Source of the DNA: Archegozetes longisetosus
Taxonomy: Eukaryota; Arthropoda; Arachnida; Sarcoptiformes; Trhypochthoniidae
Assembly (NCBI GenBank): GCA_018873245.2
Contig: JAEMBT020000009.1
Span: 16,735,794 to 16,799,793 of the forward strand
Direction of reading: 5' to 3'
DNA length: 64,000 bases
Position numbers and translations under genes: made by a program. Positions 34,104 to 47,800 of this stretch are shown here, piece after piece; position 1 is the first letter of the stretch, and every line of letters starts with the position of its first letter. Below the pieces are notes generated by a model. The model did not search any database and was not told where the DNA came from. It was given only the letters and a program-made list of their open reading frames with translations.

Positions 34104-35853
34104 GTATGGATAACGGATGACAAGTAATTATTTTATGAGAAAGTGACAGGGGAACTCGTTTAGTTACTAATCGTTTAAATTAGTTATATTAACCAATTTA
34201 TAAATAGTGTCGTGAGTCATCAATTTTTAATTTTGTGTTTTTCAATAAATTTTTCAAAACCATTTGTATTGAATATCTTTTTTTCTACTGAATTGAACTT
34301 ATTAATGAATAATAATATTTAAATAGTATTACAACGATAAAAATCCAAAAAAAAAAAATAAAAATAATTAATAATATAGCTGTATAATACATCTTAGGTT
34401 TAATCTGCATAAAAATGATTCTAACGTATCTTACTTTTCATATAAGAAATAAGACAATTATCAATAGACTCCTATTTAGTTTTCTTATTCTTTAATGTAA
34501 AATGGTTGCTTAGTTTTCGATTTCTATGCAAATAGTATTTTAGTTAGGCATTATATTTCGTATACCAATACACCTAACTCAAAACAAATTTATTCAGTAT
34601 AAGCCACCACATACGTTGGATAATCCGAAAACAGTACGTTTCTTGAAAACTTTTTAAAAAACTTATATTTTCCTTTGAGAATTAAGTTGCAGGCTGTTTT
34701 GAGAACTACTTTGTAACACAAACTTCATTCAATACCTCACGACCTAGAGATAGAAGTTTCAAAGTATTGAACACAAATATCCAAAATTATATAAAGTAGT
34801 ATATACTTTCTTATATAGTCCTTGTAGTGGTTGTGATTCTGGAAAGCCTTTCAGCGAATAGAGAGATTTCAATAGCTCTAAAACAAATGGAAAGAAATTG
34901 AGAAGCACTCAAAATGCAAATTCTTTTGTATTGCAATACAAATATCAAAGAATTATTCATTAATTAGTCAGACGATTAAAATGTATATAAGTTAGCGCTT
35001 TTCAACAGAACCAATTAGTATTTCAAATTTAGTTTTTTGGGTTTAATATTGACGTCAAATCTGGGAAAATCGTCCGGCGCATTACTTAAGCCGAAAATTA
35101 ACTGCAATTTCGGGTTCAAGACACGCTGAAATAATGATAGTTTACTCCATGCTTACTATCGATAATGTGATCAAAAATCATTAAATGAGTGACCTAATGA
35201 TTATCAGAACTTATTATAAACTCACTAGTAGTATAATTCTGGATATAAGTAAGAATTCATTAACTTCCTATTACAGAATCTAATACCTGCCATATCATTA
35301 CCCCTTAGTATTTGATATAAAGTGCAATTAGCGTTCAAATTGCATTCCTTAACGCTCTTAGTAGTTGGTTTACTTCTATTTGGTTGAAGTTTTACTCAAA
35401 AATGTTTACTTACAGTTGTTCGTCTAACCTAACCTAATGATTCTTTCTTAATAAAAATCATCAAATGGCTATCCCAAATTTACTGTAAAATAAAAAGTTT
35501 TAATTAATTTTCATAGAATTCTTTAAATGCCTTAAAATGAATTCTTGATAAAATAACGATAAGTTTTTCTTGATTATTAACTCGAAAATTCGTTTATTCA
35601 ATCTCTCGAAAAAACATCTGAAAAGTTTAAAGATCTATTTGAAGTTAAATTTCGCGTAAGTTATGATTATTTTCTAAATACTTCGTTTACTGATATGACG
35701 TAAGTCAAAAGTAATTAATTGGCGATATGCTCGTATTTAATGGGAAAAGTTCTTACTGTAGACACTTTCTTATAGTGACCTAAAGCTAAATAATGAGAAG
35801 ATCGAAGATCTAACCTATAATCTAATCCACAGTGTTTCCAATGGGAATACTTC

Positions 35854-36742
35854 GAAATGGCTAATTTCAAAATGGCCAATTTCATATTGGCCTAACTCTG
35901 TTTTTGTGTCTATAAGCAGATCTTTTTCATTTTATCAGAATAAACGCACTAAATGTAATAAACTCTAGATTCAGTAAATTTAGTTAGTTTTGTATACTAT
36001 TGTACTTATAATAATAATATAGTATAATGTGATATCAAAGAACACAATGCAATATAAAATAGTAAAAGCCATTCTAAGTTCATTGTTTTCAAGTTCAAAT
36101 CAATCTCATTTTATCAGTTAAGTATATGTGGGGTTTTTTAAAGAGCCTTACATTTTAGATTGTGTAAGCAGTATTGAAGACCTCTTAAATTGAAGGAAAT
36201 CTCAATCATTTAACGTTTAGAAACAGATTCAACTTTTAATATCTATATCAAACTTTCAGCTTGACTTCAGTACAATTTGACATAAATGAGAGTTAGCACT
36301 AAAAATTATTTGTAAAGTATGGAAGTCATTGATATGTTATACTACTTTTGTTTTTATACTATCAAAGCATTAGGCGACAAGACTTATCTCTATTTTATTT
36401 TACCATTAGTTAAGAGTTGAATTAATTATTCAATTGAAATCAAAGCTTATACATAAATATCCTAATGCATACGTTTTAATGCTTTAGTCTCAAGCGTAAG
36501 GTTCAGATTCAAAAGGAATATTCATGTATTAGCCCTCAGGAGATACCTTTTTATTTTGTAGAATTTCATTCATACGTGCTTTTTGTGAAAAGTAGTTTTT
36601 AAAATGTTTCACACCTTTTTATTCATTTCAATTTTCAATATAATTAATTCAGAAGATTTTTTCTAGTTTACTCAAACAATTTGAAAAATGGGAAAATCAC
36701 TGTGACATTTAGCCATTCTGAAATTAGCCGTTATGAAATTGA
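35854..36742. repeat. Inverted pair of ATTTC-AATGGC repeat clusters, possible element ends
   Basis: The block 35854-35892 contains GAAATGGCTAATTTCAAAATGG and a further copy of the word. The complement of 36711-36742 reads AATTTCATAACGGCTAATTT followed by CAGAATGGCT. The clusters face each other about 820 bases apart, as subterminal repeats of a DNA element might. CAGTG words lie near both (35830 and 36700), but no target duplication or sharp TIR is visible. Confidence 0.45.
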
Positions 36743-38404
36743 TCAGTTGGAAGTCTAGACGTTTAGGATAACTTTTTTCAGATAGTGCACAAATTGATAG
36801 TTTATAAAGCTTGCTCGATTATAAAGATTGCTTTTTCGATCGAAAGCTGAAACGCTTGAAGCAATATATTTAAAACTTGATTTTTAGAAGTTCTAACTTC
36901 AAAATACATTCAAATACAGCTTAGACCTAAACGAATATCTACAAAATTAAGTTAGAAGTTGACTACAATCTATTAAAACAACATATAATAAGAATTTGAG
37001 AAAAATGATAGAACAAAATTCTAAATCAATTGATGATTACTACTATGCTTTAAGGCATTAGTCAATGTCCGGTTTTACAGTACCCTTAATGCGTATAATG
37101 TGTAGCACTGTTTCATTAATCTAAACTAATGCTTCTAAAGCCGTTTTTCAAATTGTTGTTTTCTTTTCAACAAGAGAAAGAACACAGAATTCTATCACAA
37201 GTCCTACGTTCGAATTGATCCCGAGAACATAGATTCAATATCTGTTGAGTTGAATTTGATCGTGAAAATTAACACATTGGCTCTTAAATGACAATTAGCT
37301 GCTATGTCTTTATTTCGCTTATCGAACATAATGAAAAACTTGTTTATAAGTTTGTGTACATTTTATTACTTTGCATTGAATGTGTGAACACAATTTCCTA
37401 ATTGAAGGATAAAATTTCAAATCATACTATAGTCTTTTTTGATTCAAGCCTATTAACTATCAAAATGAGACTAATTAAAACTTTTAATGACCAATATCGC
37501 CTTTTATTTTTCTGGACTAAATAATTGAACATAATCTTCTAGCCATTAATTTGAGGAATTAGTTGTCAACATAGTGATAAATAAACCTAATATCTGAGCT
37601 AATCAGTAATCAAATAAGTGATGAATTTTCACTTTAAAGACATTATACCCTTTTTTGTTTATGATCATTCAAAGTTCAACTAACCAAAAATCACATTGCT
37701 TCTTATATTTAATTGGATTGCTCAGTAATTCTAGCCTTAATCCAGCTGAAGAATTCAGTTTCTACGATAACTTTGAAAAGCATTTCTGACAATCCGATTA
37801 GAGCTGAGAAAAAGAAGACATACTCTTAGCTCATGAATAAAATAATGAAAATGCTTTTTTCGTCTCTAATACCACTCAGAGCATTTCATCAAATCTAATA
37901 TTTATGAACTATTTTTCACCTTCAGCACATTAAACAAATTACTTATTTAAAGTCTCTTTTGAACTTGAACTCATTCTATTCTTATTAAACGAACTATTTC
38001 GAGGAATAAAAAGTGAGAATATTTCAAATTGATTTTAAAATATGAAAATTTCAATTACATTTATAATCACTTAAGGCTTGTAAAATGAACACACTAAAAT
38101 TTTCAAGAATTAATATTCAAAAGATGAGTTATATTCAAGATTAATATTAGGAAAGAATTCAAAGTTAGATATTAAATTTTGTCGTTGAAGAATAGCTTAG
38201 CAGCAAATGAACCATATGACAGATACAGTTACCTGTACTATGTTTCAAACTAAGCTATCGAAGAGAAAAAATTTACTAGTATTCGAGGTTAATCATCTAT
38301 TTTATATCGATTTTTTTATATAATTTTAAAAAAAAATACTTCTTGGAGTTAGATAACATTAATTTATAAATTTCACTTTTGAATCAAATTTCCTTTTCAA
38401 CTGA
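36743..38404. other. Intergenic stretch, nothing supported
   Basis: A+T-rich sequence with no coding exon, RNA gene or notable repeat that I can defend. Confidence 0.45.
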
Positions 38405-38412
38405 CTTTGATG

Positions 38413-39011
38413 CAGTGTTGCCACCTTAGGTCTACCAAAAAGGCCGAATTTAAAGTAGTAATAGTTCCCCCTTTGCTTCAATTTTACTAATAAAATTATT
38501 TATTGCTTAACAGTCAATTTACATCATTTAAGTTTGTAAACATATTTCGTATTAGATTTTGCTGCATTTAAAATTTTTTTTTGGTTTTTAATACAAAATT
38601 ATAAAATTGGTTACAATCTAGGTTGAAATTGACTTTGAACAGATTTCACCTTTAATGCTTTCAGTTGATAATCTATTCCTTTTGTCGCTGCAAATATTGT
38701 TCATTATGCTGAATATCATCTCAATATATGCATCGCTCACATAAATTGAAAATACAGATTCAATTATTGACAATAAATTTTCAGCATTGCATTCTTCAAA
38801 AAATTAAATCCATTTATCTGTCTTCATTCTCATCTATCTATTTTCATTTATCTAAATTTACTCACAAAAAGCGTTATATATTCAAAAATAAGCTGTGAAA
38901 TTTTTTTTAAAAAGCTGACTCATAATGTCGGCCCTAAAGGCTCGGGCTTTAGGCTGACCATAACCTTAAAAGGCTGATTTTCGGTCCAAAAGGCCGAAGG
39001 GTGACACTCTG
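38413..39011. mobile_element. 599-bp non-autonomous hAT element with perfect 8-bp target duplication
   Basis: CTTTGATG flanks both ends (38405-38412 and 39012-39019). The left tip is CAGTGTTGCCACC and the complement of the right tip CAGAGTGTCACCC, imperfect short inverted repeats of hAT type. Subterminal words of the form AAAGGC(C/T)GA recur near both ends (38443, then 38930-38998), as expected of transposase-binding repeats. An 8-bp duplication plus CAG-starting tips is diagnostic of hAT. There is no transposase frame. Confidence 0.88.
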
Positions 39012-39019
39012 CTTTGATG

Positions 39020-41166
39020 ACTTTTAAACATGGAGATTCTAAATTGAGATTTTCTTTTTTTACTAAATTTTCACATGAATAAATCTAGATTATTTTTCAA
39101 AATTATATTTTTAACTTTGGAAAGGAATGATGAGCCTTATTTAAATTAATTTATTCATAAAGAATGAAAATGAAAAGATGAAATCTCGCTGAGAGGTAAA
39201 GGCGCTACTACGTTATCATACCACTTTTAAATGAAAATTTCGTATTATCTCATGAGTGAACCTTAGCCTTTTTGTAAAAATTCTTTTCAAATACGTTTGA
39301 AACCAAACCTTAAAGAAACTAAAATCAGTTGAAAGATAATTGAATAATAAATACTTATTGCTTTATGCCTTACAAAAAGCATTTCTACGAAATAAATTAT
39401 AAAATATTCTTAACGAAAAGTATTATTGCTAAATAATGAAAATTCTATTATTTAATATAAACGACATCTGCTCTTATTCTTGTAAGATTGCTGTGAACCC
39501 ATTACTGCTAGTAAGAAAATTCTCATTAATCTTTTACAAGTATTAATAAGAATATAAGTCTTATTTTATAAATTGTTATCCTGTAAGACAGATTAAGCTT
39601 AAATTCTTAGTTTGTGAGATGTTCAATCTAATTGATGGTTGTTTTTAGCAGAAATTATTAGTTTAATAGAAAAGCCTATGCTTTTAAAAGTTATATTTAA
39701 AAAGAAAAATACTTAACAAATTGCTTCTCACAATCTCAGAATTGATTGAAACAGATGACAAATAATTATAGAGATAGTGAAATGCTTTGCACTTTTTAAG
39801 ATATGTGATTCTGTGTAGCTACAAAAAATATCGCCTGAATAAATTAATTTATCTCTGACAGTTAGCTTTCGCTATATAAGTAGTTTAGTTTAGATTAATT
39901 CAAGTAATATAGAGATTTCTAAATATTAGTTCTTATATTAATTGATGGAATGATAACTAAATCAATAATATGATAAGACATTTTGTGGAGAAGTTTAAAT
40001 CAGAGATGTTTCCCAATTTTTACCTTTTCTAAAACTTTGATAAATTTATTCTTGAAAAGTAAAATGTGAATTTTATATGAACTTTAAGCTCTAGTATCCT
40101 TTCATTTCCTTCAGAATATTATTAAAAATGAGCATAATATTACGCAATGTGTATCTTGAAGTTTGAATCAGATCTTAGTTTGAAGCCGTTTGAAAAATAT
40201 TCCTTCCATCAACTATCACAGTATTTTCAAAATCTAATCTTCTCAGAAAACTGTAAAACTTGATAGAATTCGAGTCGATAAGATGAAAAAAGCAATTATA
40301 CAAGCGGTATTTGAATATTTTTAAATCAAGATTTTTATAAGATCTACTGGAAGTAGTTATATCTCGGAGATCAAAGTTGTGCACATAAATCTCTTCAATT
40401 TCCAGGAATAACTTTAGCGAAATAGTCGGATGAGTGCTATAAAGTTCTATCTCTCATGTTGTTACAGCTGAAGATAAAAGAGCCCTTGGGTTAAAAAGAA
40501 ATGCATATGAGGTGTTTACGCTAGAGTTTGCGATCAAAGAAATAGTGGTCATAAGATGGAATGGATGAGAGCTCTACTTATTCTAAAAATAACATTTAAT
40601 CTATAGTGAAAATAACCTAAATTTTCTTAGTCTTGCTGATGTTAAAAAAATCCGGTCTAACGTGAAGGCTTGAGTTAATCAACTCAAATAAAAAAAATTC
40701 ATCTAATCGTCTATAATCCAATAGCAATATTATCCTTTGAAATCATTTACGCGAATTGCATCCAATTCTAACTCTATATTCTCTAAGCAACTTAATTGAA
40801 GATTTTTCTAAAAATACTCTTTTGTCATTCAATTGTTGATTGATTATATTATCTAGTTTAATGTTGATTTAATTCTTACATCGTTGCTTATGTTTAATCT
40901 TTATAGCAAAATCTTCAATACGAATAGTAGAGATCTACACCATTGACAGTAAAGCATTTATAAGTTTCAACTTTTTCTTGTCCTTAATTTTATATGACAA
41001 ATGAAGGTCGAATGAAGGTCAAATGTGTGACTGAAAATACATCATTAGATGCCTTTTCTCGAAATGCCATTCTAATGAATTTTTAAGGACATAACACATT
41101 GTTACCTAATTCTCTCTAAATAATTTATTATTTGTTATAAAAGAATTTCATTAAATTTTAATATTT
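39020..41166. other. Intergenic stretch, nothing supported
   Basis: A 69-codon complementary frame (40175-40384) is the only sizeable open frame. It shows no recognisable domain and I do not call it a gene. Confidence 0.4.
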
Positions 41167-41690
41167 TATATTAGATGGAATCAATGAAAACCAGAATTTC
41201 ATATCTTTAAAACTATATTTAATAGAGAAATAATAATTATATATCTAATGAATTTATTCACCTCCCTTCTGGTTGACAAAGGCCCAACGAGGTCAGAGGT
41301 TACACTTACCAGTATCACTAATTTGTAAATTGACTTCTTTCTTATAACTTGTTCGAAAGTAGCATCAAACTAAAATTAATTTGCAAATCTTTAAAAATTT
41401 TATCTCACTTGTTTATTTTGACTTGCAAAATAAACAATTTGCAAGAATAAAGAGACAAAAACTAAAAGTTATGAGAATGAAGTTCAACTTCATACTGTGT
41501 ATGACAAATTTTTAAGTAGCAAATCAGTCTAAACAATAGCGCCATTGGTAAGTGTAACCTCTGACCTCGCTGGGCCTTTGTCAACCAGACAGGAGACGAA
41601 TATATTCATTAGATATGTAATTATTATTTTGCCATTAAATATTCTTTTGAAGATATGAAATTCCGGTTTTCACTGATTCCATCAAATATA
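41167..41690. mobile_element. 524-bp foldback element with 145-bp arms
   Basis: Arms 41167-41311 and 41546-41690 are about 88% identical as inverted repeats. They share TCTGGTTGACAAAGGCCCA and GAGGTCAGAGGTTACACTTA (with one change) and GGAATTTCATATCTT-like outer words. The 234-base middle also folds partly: TTGACTTCTTTCTTATAACTT faces its imperfect complement, and CTTGCAAAATAAACAATTTGCAAG is self-complementary. The inner arm section is GC-richer than its surroundings. It is non-coding and the superfamily is unresolved. Confidence 0.85.
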
Positions 41691-44600
41691 TTTTATTTGC
41701 AAAATATCATCCAAAATACTTTCATCAAATATAGTTTTTAATCTTCCTGATACTGAATTTTACTTCTATTCTAAAATTTCTGACTTTTGAATGATATTTA
41801 ATATTGGCTACAAAATAAGACTAATCATTCCTAACATTAATCTTACGCATTATTTTATATTGACAGTAAAATGAGAAAAATCAGAAATTATTAGATTAAA
41901 ATTCTAAACTTAACTAGATTTCAATCTAAATTACATTTAGTACTATCACTCTTCATCACATCCAAATTGAAATGCACTTGAAAAAAGAGTAAAATGAAAT
42001 AGTTTTTCGAATATGAATATAAAATGAATTCAATATTGATGCGATTGTGTAAATGTTGATTATTTGAATGATATTAAGAAAAGCATCCACTATTTACATA
42101 AACATTAAAATCATTCTAGAGTAAAACATTTTTAATGAAATATTTTAAATAGAAAACTAATTCTAATAGCAGTAGGTTGTTTTATCTGAATTTTCAAATC
42201 AATTCATTATAAAGTAAACGCTCATATGAATAAAATCATGATAATTAAGTGATTCTTTAACAAAATGACTTAAGTCATAATCAGTTGGCTCAGATTTGGT
42301 TTGTTTGCTCTTATAATTAATTCACGTCATATCTAACTGAAAAGTTATATAGAAATATCAAATATTTATTAGAAGCATTCAAGTATTTTAGCCATTTTTT
42401 CGAATCCATCTAAGTTGAACTGTCATTTAGCATATCATTCACATCTCATTAGCTTTTATTCCTTTAAAACAATTTGTCCATATCTTCATAGTATTTGTTC
42501 TAATATTCTACGAAATAGTAAACAAAACAAAATTTCGGTTGATTATGATTTGTGTTTTGGTATAGAAGTTTAAACAAATAAATCATAAAAGAATGGTTCA
42601 TAAAATAGATAAAACATCATTTCGAACCATTAAGTTTCACACGAGTCGAAGCATTAATATTGTCCTTCATTATTATAGATAGGATTCTTGATTCTTCTTC
42701 TTCAAAAATATTACCTGTCATACCGTCAAAATATATCAATTATTCTTTGTCAATGCCTCAACGACTTATTGGCTTTCTTTTGAACTTTTCAGTGATAATA
42801 ATTTTAAAAATATCTCTCAATTTCATGTCTTTGGTCGTGGAGTACTCGAAAAACACGAGAACTCGTTCTGATTTTTAGTACGTCAATAGTTGTTGAAAGA
42901 AAACTTTGCATAGTTTCATATGAAGTTAGCATTGCCTTGGTACTCTATGTATTAACGCCTATGCATTAATGCTAAACGCATTCTTTGCAATTTGTTATAT
43001 GTAGAGATAAGCAAATAACCAATTTAACACCACGTCCAACCCTATTTTCTCCAGAATACAAGACATGCTTTTATAAATGACATCCATTCAAACACTACGT
43101 GCGTTTGTGGAGTGCTCTGCTACATATCACAAAGTACATTGTTATATATTCGAGTACATATTATCAATTGCTTGATTCACATTGCATTGATTAGTCATTG
43201 ATGAAGTTTCACAATCAATCGCAGAACCGATTCATCAATTTAATAACGAATATATTATTACAAAAAGTAACCACAATATATTAACCCAATGTCGATATAT
43301 ATATATATTTATCATAAATATGCACTCGACAAGTGAAGCAAAGCACTACATTAACATAAGCAATGTTTCTACAATCTTGCATTAAAATTCTCTTAACTAA
43401 AGCAGTATTTATTCACATTCGTGTTTGACTTAAGTTTGATTTAACACTTTTTCCGTGTTACCGAACTGCTCAACCAAAAGATCAGGAAGGCATAAGAGAC
43501 CAAAATTTAAATAACAAAAGTATTAAGAAATCAAAATGGATTTATTTCAGATTTTGAAATTTAAACTTTTACTTACTTTAATACATTAGAATTACATTAG
43601 AATTACATTTATTTAGAAGTGTTTGCCAATGGAAAAATGTTAGCCATCTAAGCCTTTGATATATTCATTTGACTTGAAAAAATATGATATTTTCTTATTA
43701 TCAAATCTTTGAGCTGAAGATAAGTCAAGAACTTTCGGGGAGAGCAACAAAGAATGTAGTTTAGATCAATATTTCATTTTTGGCAAACATTATTTTCAAA
43801 GTTCGTTACAAAGGAAGTGTTTTTCTTTGGTTCATTCATAGGATAGTCAATCAAATGTCTAATCATTTTTCACCTAAAATATGATTTTCTTTTGATAAAA
43901 AGGGTAAACATTAAATATGAATTAAATAAAACTTAATTATTTACACCAGTTTTGTAATGAGAGCTATTTCTAATTAAATTAAAACATACTTAAAAGCCCA
44001 GACATATTCTATTGGATTTACATTGAAAATATGTGTAATATCTAGTGTGATCAGTTCTTCTTAAGATATCCTTCTTATTTTTCCAAAACTTTTATTGAAT
44101 AATTTGGTACATTCTAGTATGGTTTAAAATCACCATAATACTAATAAACCTCAGGTTAAACGCATATTCAACGGTCATATTCAATGCAACCCTATGGTCA
44201 AATCAATTGAAAAATAACATCTCTAATGCAGATGATGTCTAATGAAAGATTATGTTTCGAATGAAACAGTTATACGCTCTAAAATGAATTTCTCTTAAAG
44301 TATAATTATATTATTGCACTTTGAGCTTAAGATTGTAGTTGAGTGCGCTAATGCCCCCGGCTTCTGTGAAGTGACTTCACTGGTTTTGAGAGATGAATTT
44401 ACTTTCTTTTCACTAAATTATTTTGTAATTTTGGAATTTATAGTTTTCTGCCGATTCGTTGAAAAGAGATATTTGATGAAATAATTTTCGATTCAATTTA
44501 TAGTATGCGTGGAAAGTTGATGGGCAAGAAAAAAGTTGGTACGTGCTTCACTCAAAAAGAAACAAGCTTTGAATTTTAATAGAAATTTGAAATGCAAAAT

Positions 44601-44838
44601 TCGCATTTATTTGTTTCTAATTTTTATTCTAGACATTATGTAAAGCATACGCTAACGACAATTTAAAGCATTTGCCCTCGTCCATGCACTTTCAGGACAC
44701 GCTATAGTTTTCAATCGAAAATATAGTCTTCAATCAAAAAATAACTAACCCAACAGAATGATTGCTTTGCTTCCACTAACCAGTAACTAGCATTGGTTCA
44801 AAATACTTGAAAATTCGTCATGAATCTTCTAAAATTGT
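41691..44838. other. Intergenic stretch, nothing supported
   Basis: No gene seen. A short (TA)n run lies at about 43293-43308 and a 15-base perfect palindrome, GTGAAGTGACTTCAC, at about 44367. The 72-codon frame at 42660-42878 is not gene-like. Confidence 0.4.
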
Positions 44839-44866
44839 TTTCCGGTGCACTTAGAAGCACCGGAAA
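44839..44866 (+). other. Perfect 10-bp hairpin, GC-rich stem
   Basis: TTTCCGGTGC (44839-44848) pairs exactly with GCACCGGAAA (44857-44866) around an 8-base loop. No T-run follows and no gene is adjacent. A 62-codon open frame (44845-45033) begins inside it and is unassigned. The hairpin stands out in such A+T-rich sequence, but its role is unknown. Confidence 0.5.
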
Positions 44867-47800
44867 GACTTGGTCCAAGACTAACTACTAAGAGCCAATT
44901 CCAATATTTTACAGGAAATTTCGGTACGTCCGGTTGCTCTAGCAAAAAATTGAAATTTTCTAAACTTATTATGTCTGGTTATATTGGAGTTTGCTTTAAT
45001 GCACTAGATGATTCAAAGCACGGACTAATATGATTTTAGGTTTAGCTTTGAGTTAGGTTAGGTTCTCTTAGCATTTCAACTTAGCATTTACTCGAACAAT
45101 CAAATAATTAAGTACTTCTAATAATTGTGATTTAATCAATCAATTAATATTATATGAAATCGGATTGAAAATAAAAATATTGATTTTGAACGAATCAAAC
45201 TTCAAAACTAAAGAGTTAAACGTCTACTTAAAAGGAACAATCAATTTCACTCTAGTATAGAGATTAAATGCAATAATTCTCTAAGAGAACTAAACGTTGT
45301 CACCTCTTAAGATTAGACCTTGAGTCTCGTGATTTGTAGTCATTTGTTTTAGCTCAAGATCGATGCTTCTTCTTAAATATGGCACTTCAACATTCGAGCT
45401 TTCATCTCATTTTTGGCATGTTTTTCATGCTTTTAAGCTATATTTTTAAAAAATTGTATTAACTTTTAATCAAGTCATCGAAGTACATTCCTGTATGCTC
45501 GTTAATCATGAACATTTACATTAATTTTCTGCATTTCATGCAAATAATTACTCAAGATTTTTGTCAAGCAAAAGAAGGCAACCATACAGATAATTCTGCT
45601 ATAATTGTTGATATTCAAAACTCTGTAAGTACGTAAATATTACTGTTTTCAAGAGACGAATTTAAACAAGTATAAAGCTCAGATTCATTTCTTGTAGCCT
45701 TGATTTCAGAAAGATCATTTAGCTTGATTTGGTATTTTTCCTTTATTTTAGTGATAAGTTCAATCTTTTTAAGAAATGTGCCAGAAGTGAGTTCACACAC
45801 AATATATGTTCTTATGGTAAAGAATGAAGAAATTGAATTTTAAAAAATGAATTCTGTAAATCTAATAAAAACGTCAGAAATTCATCCGAAGATAAAATAT
45901 GGCTCAATATATTTTAATGACCAAAAGAATATTAAACATTTGAAAGACTAAGTTTGCGTTGAACAATCGTCATAAAGGGGCTCATAACATAAAATGATCT
46001 TTACTATCATACTACCGTGTCAAATAAAATTCTAGTTATTGGTTATTTATTATAGAAATCAATTTATACGGCAAATAAAATCTTGTTCGAAACCTTAAAT
46101 CGTCGTAAAGTTAACGATATAGCAGCTATTTTCTAATCGCTATTAGATTTTATGATCATAGCTATTGAAACTTCATGCTATCTACCTTATGTATTTTCAT
46201 TTGACAACTTTCAAAAATAGACTAAATATTTCTGTTTTAGTAACGAGTCCTATTGAGTCTAACCTCTCTTCATAAAGATTAGACATCTTCAACATAAACT
46301 TAAATATAAAGTTCAAGTTCAAAATATGACTGAAAGTCGTTGCACTGCAATTGACCACTCGTAAAAAGAGTGACTTAATAAAGCTTAGTTGATTTGAGAA
46401 TAAGAGCTAGCATGAGTAGGGATGCCACCTGTCCAGTTTGAGTATGGTTGAAATCTTGAGTTTTGAAATTCTTCAACGTAAGAGATTTCATCATGAAATA
46501 CTTATAAAACAAAATTTAATAAAACTTAAACCTTTAGCTTAAATCCATTAAACTGGAGCAAATAGTGTTTTTGTCATAATGCCAAGTTAGACTTAGATAG
46601 AATATAAGGATGTGTGCAATGAATTTTTGAAAGATTATGTCAACTGATATTTAGAATAATTATTCGAGAAAGCGTTAATTGGATAAATATGAACACGATA
46701 GTAAAAGTAGATAGTACAATTGTAAAATTATATTTTGGTTTCTCCTTCACATATTTGTTCAACTTTGAACTGAATTGGAGATGACATCTCTAAGCATGAT
46801 AAATCATTCATTCATTCAGCCAAAAAATTAACATAAAACTTGATTGATAGGTTTTTTTGGAAATCATTAAAACTAGAAAATTCATCTATCAAAGGTTTTA
46901 ATTTTGGTCTTGCTCTTTTTATCTTATACAAACATTTGTCATGAAATCTTAATACTTTACTCAAAATCAATAATTTTTGTTCAGCTCTTTTTAATAATCA
47001 ATTAATTAATTGAATATGAGAGAAGGCATAAAGTTTTATAATCATTTTTTGGTTGACTAAATACAATTTACATACGAGAAAAGTTTTGACGCGTTCAGCC
47101 CTAACATAAACCATAGAAGCATTCACCTTTAGTTAGATTTAAAAAATAATACTAATGCACTAATTGCTATTCCTATCTTTAAAATAACGTCCGAATGCAC
47201 CTATCAGATAACACCCATCAAAGCTCGGACTATGGTTACTGTAGAGACGGGACAGTGGTATCATTAGAACCAGCTTATTTTAATGACAGAAAGCAGCTAC
47301 TTGAGTAACTGAAAATCCATTGTTGACCGAGAGCTTAAACATCTATTCATAATTGATTATAAAACTTGTACTGTAGAAGTAGTATAGTTTGATGCTTGTT
47401 TTGATGGATTAGTACTATATAAATATGATATTTATCTCAAAATGCATTCCACGTATTATTAATATGCCTAATAGTAAGAAATGAGACAATTCTATGAAAT
47501 ACTTGAATAATAGAACAAATGAAACCAAAAGAAAAGTAAAAATATTATAATAAATGAATTGCAAACATTTGTTGTTTTCATTTGACTAAATTCTAGATCA
47601 ATATTTATTATTATATAAGTTAGGAATAGTATTTGTATAATATTAAACGCTTTATTTAATTGAAATTTTCTTTTTATCTTCTTAATTCATAATCGATTTA
47701 TTTAATTAAATTTGCTTCTTATTAGCTATCATTAGTTTTGTAACTATTAGTGTTTGGTAGATCGAAATAATGGCGAACAGGCGAATAGTTCACAGCAAGA

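Larger units (their letters stand above)
33103..35820. other. Intergenic stretch with short tandem repeats
   Basis: No gene seen. It contains A-rich tracts (33265-33303, 34346-34370), a 28-bp duplication (33697-33748) and a 19-bp repeat (34038-34103). Confidence 0.45.

Noticed and set aside
46415..46440. GGGATGCCACCTGTCCAG as a hAT tip
   Set aside because: No matching opposite end or target duplication was found nearby.
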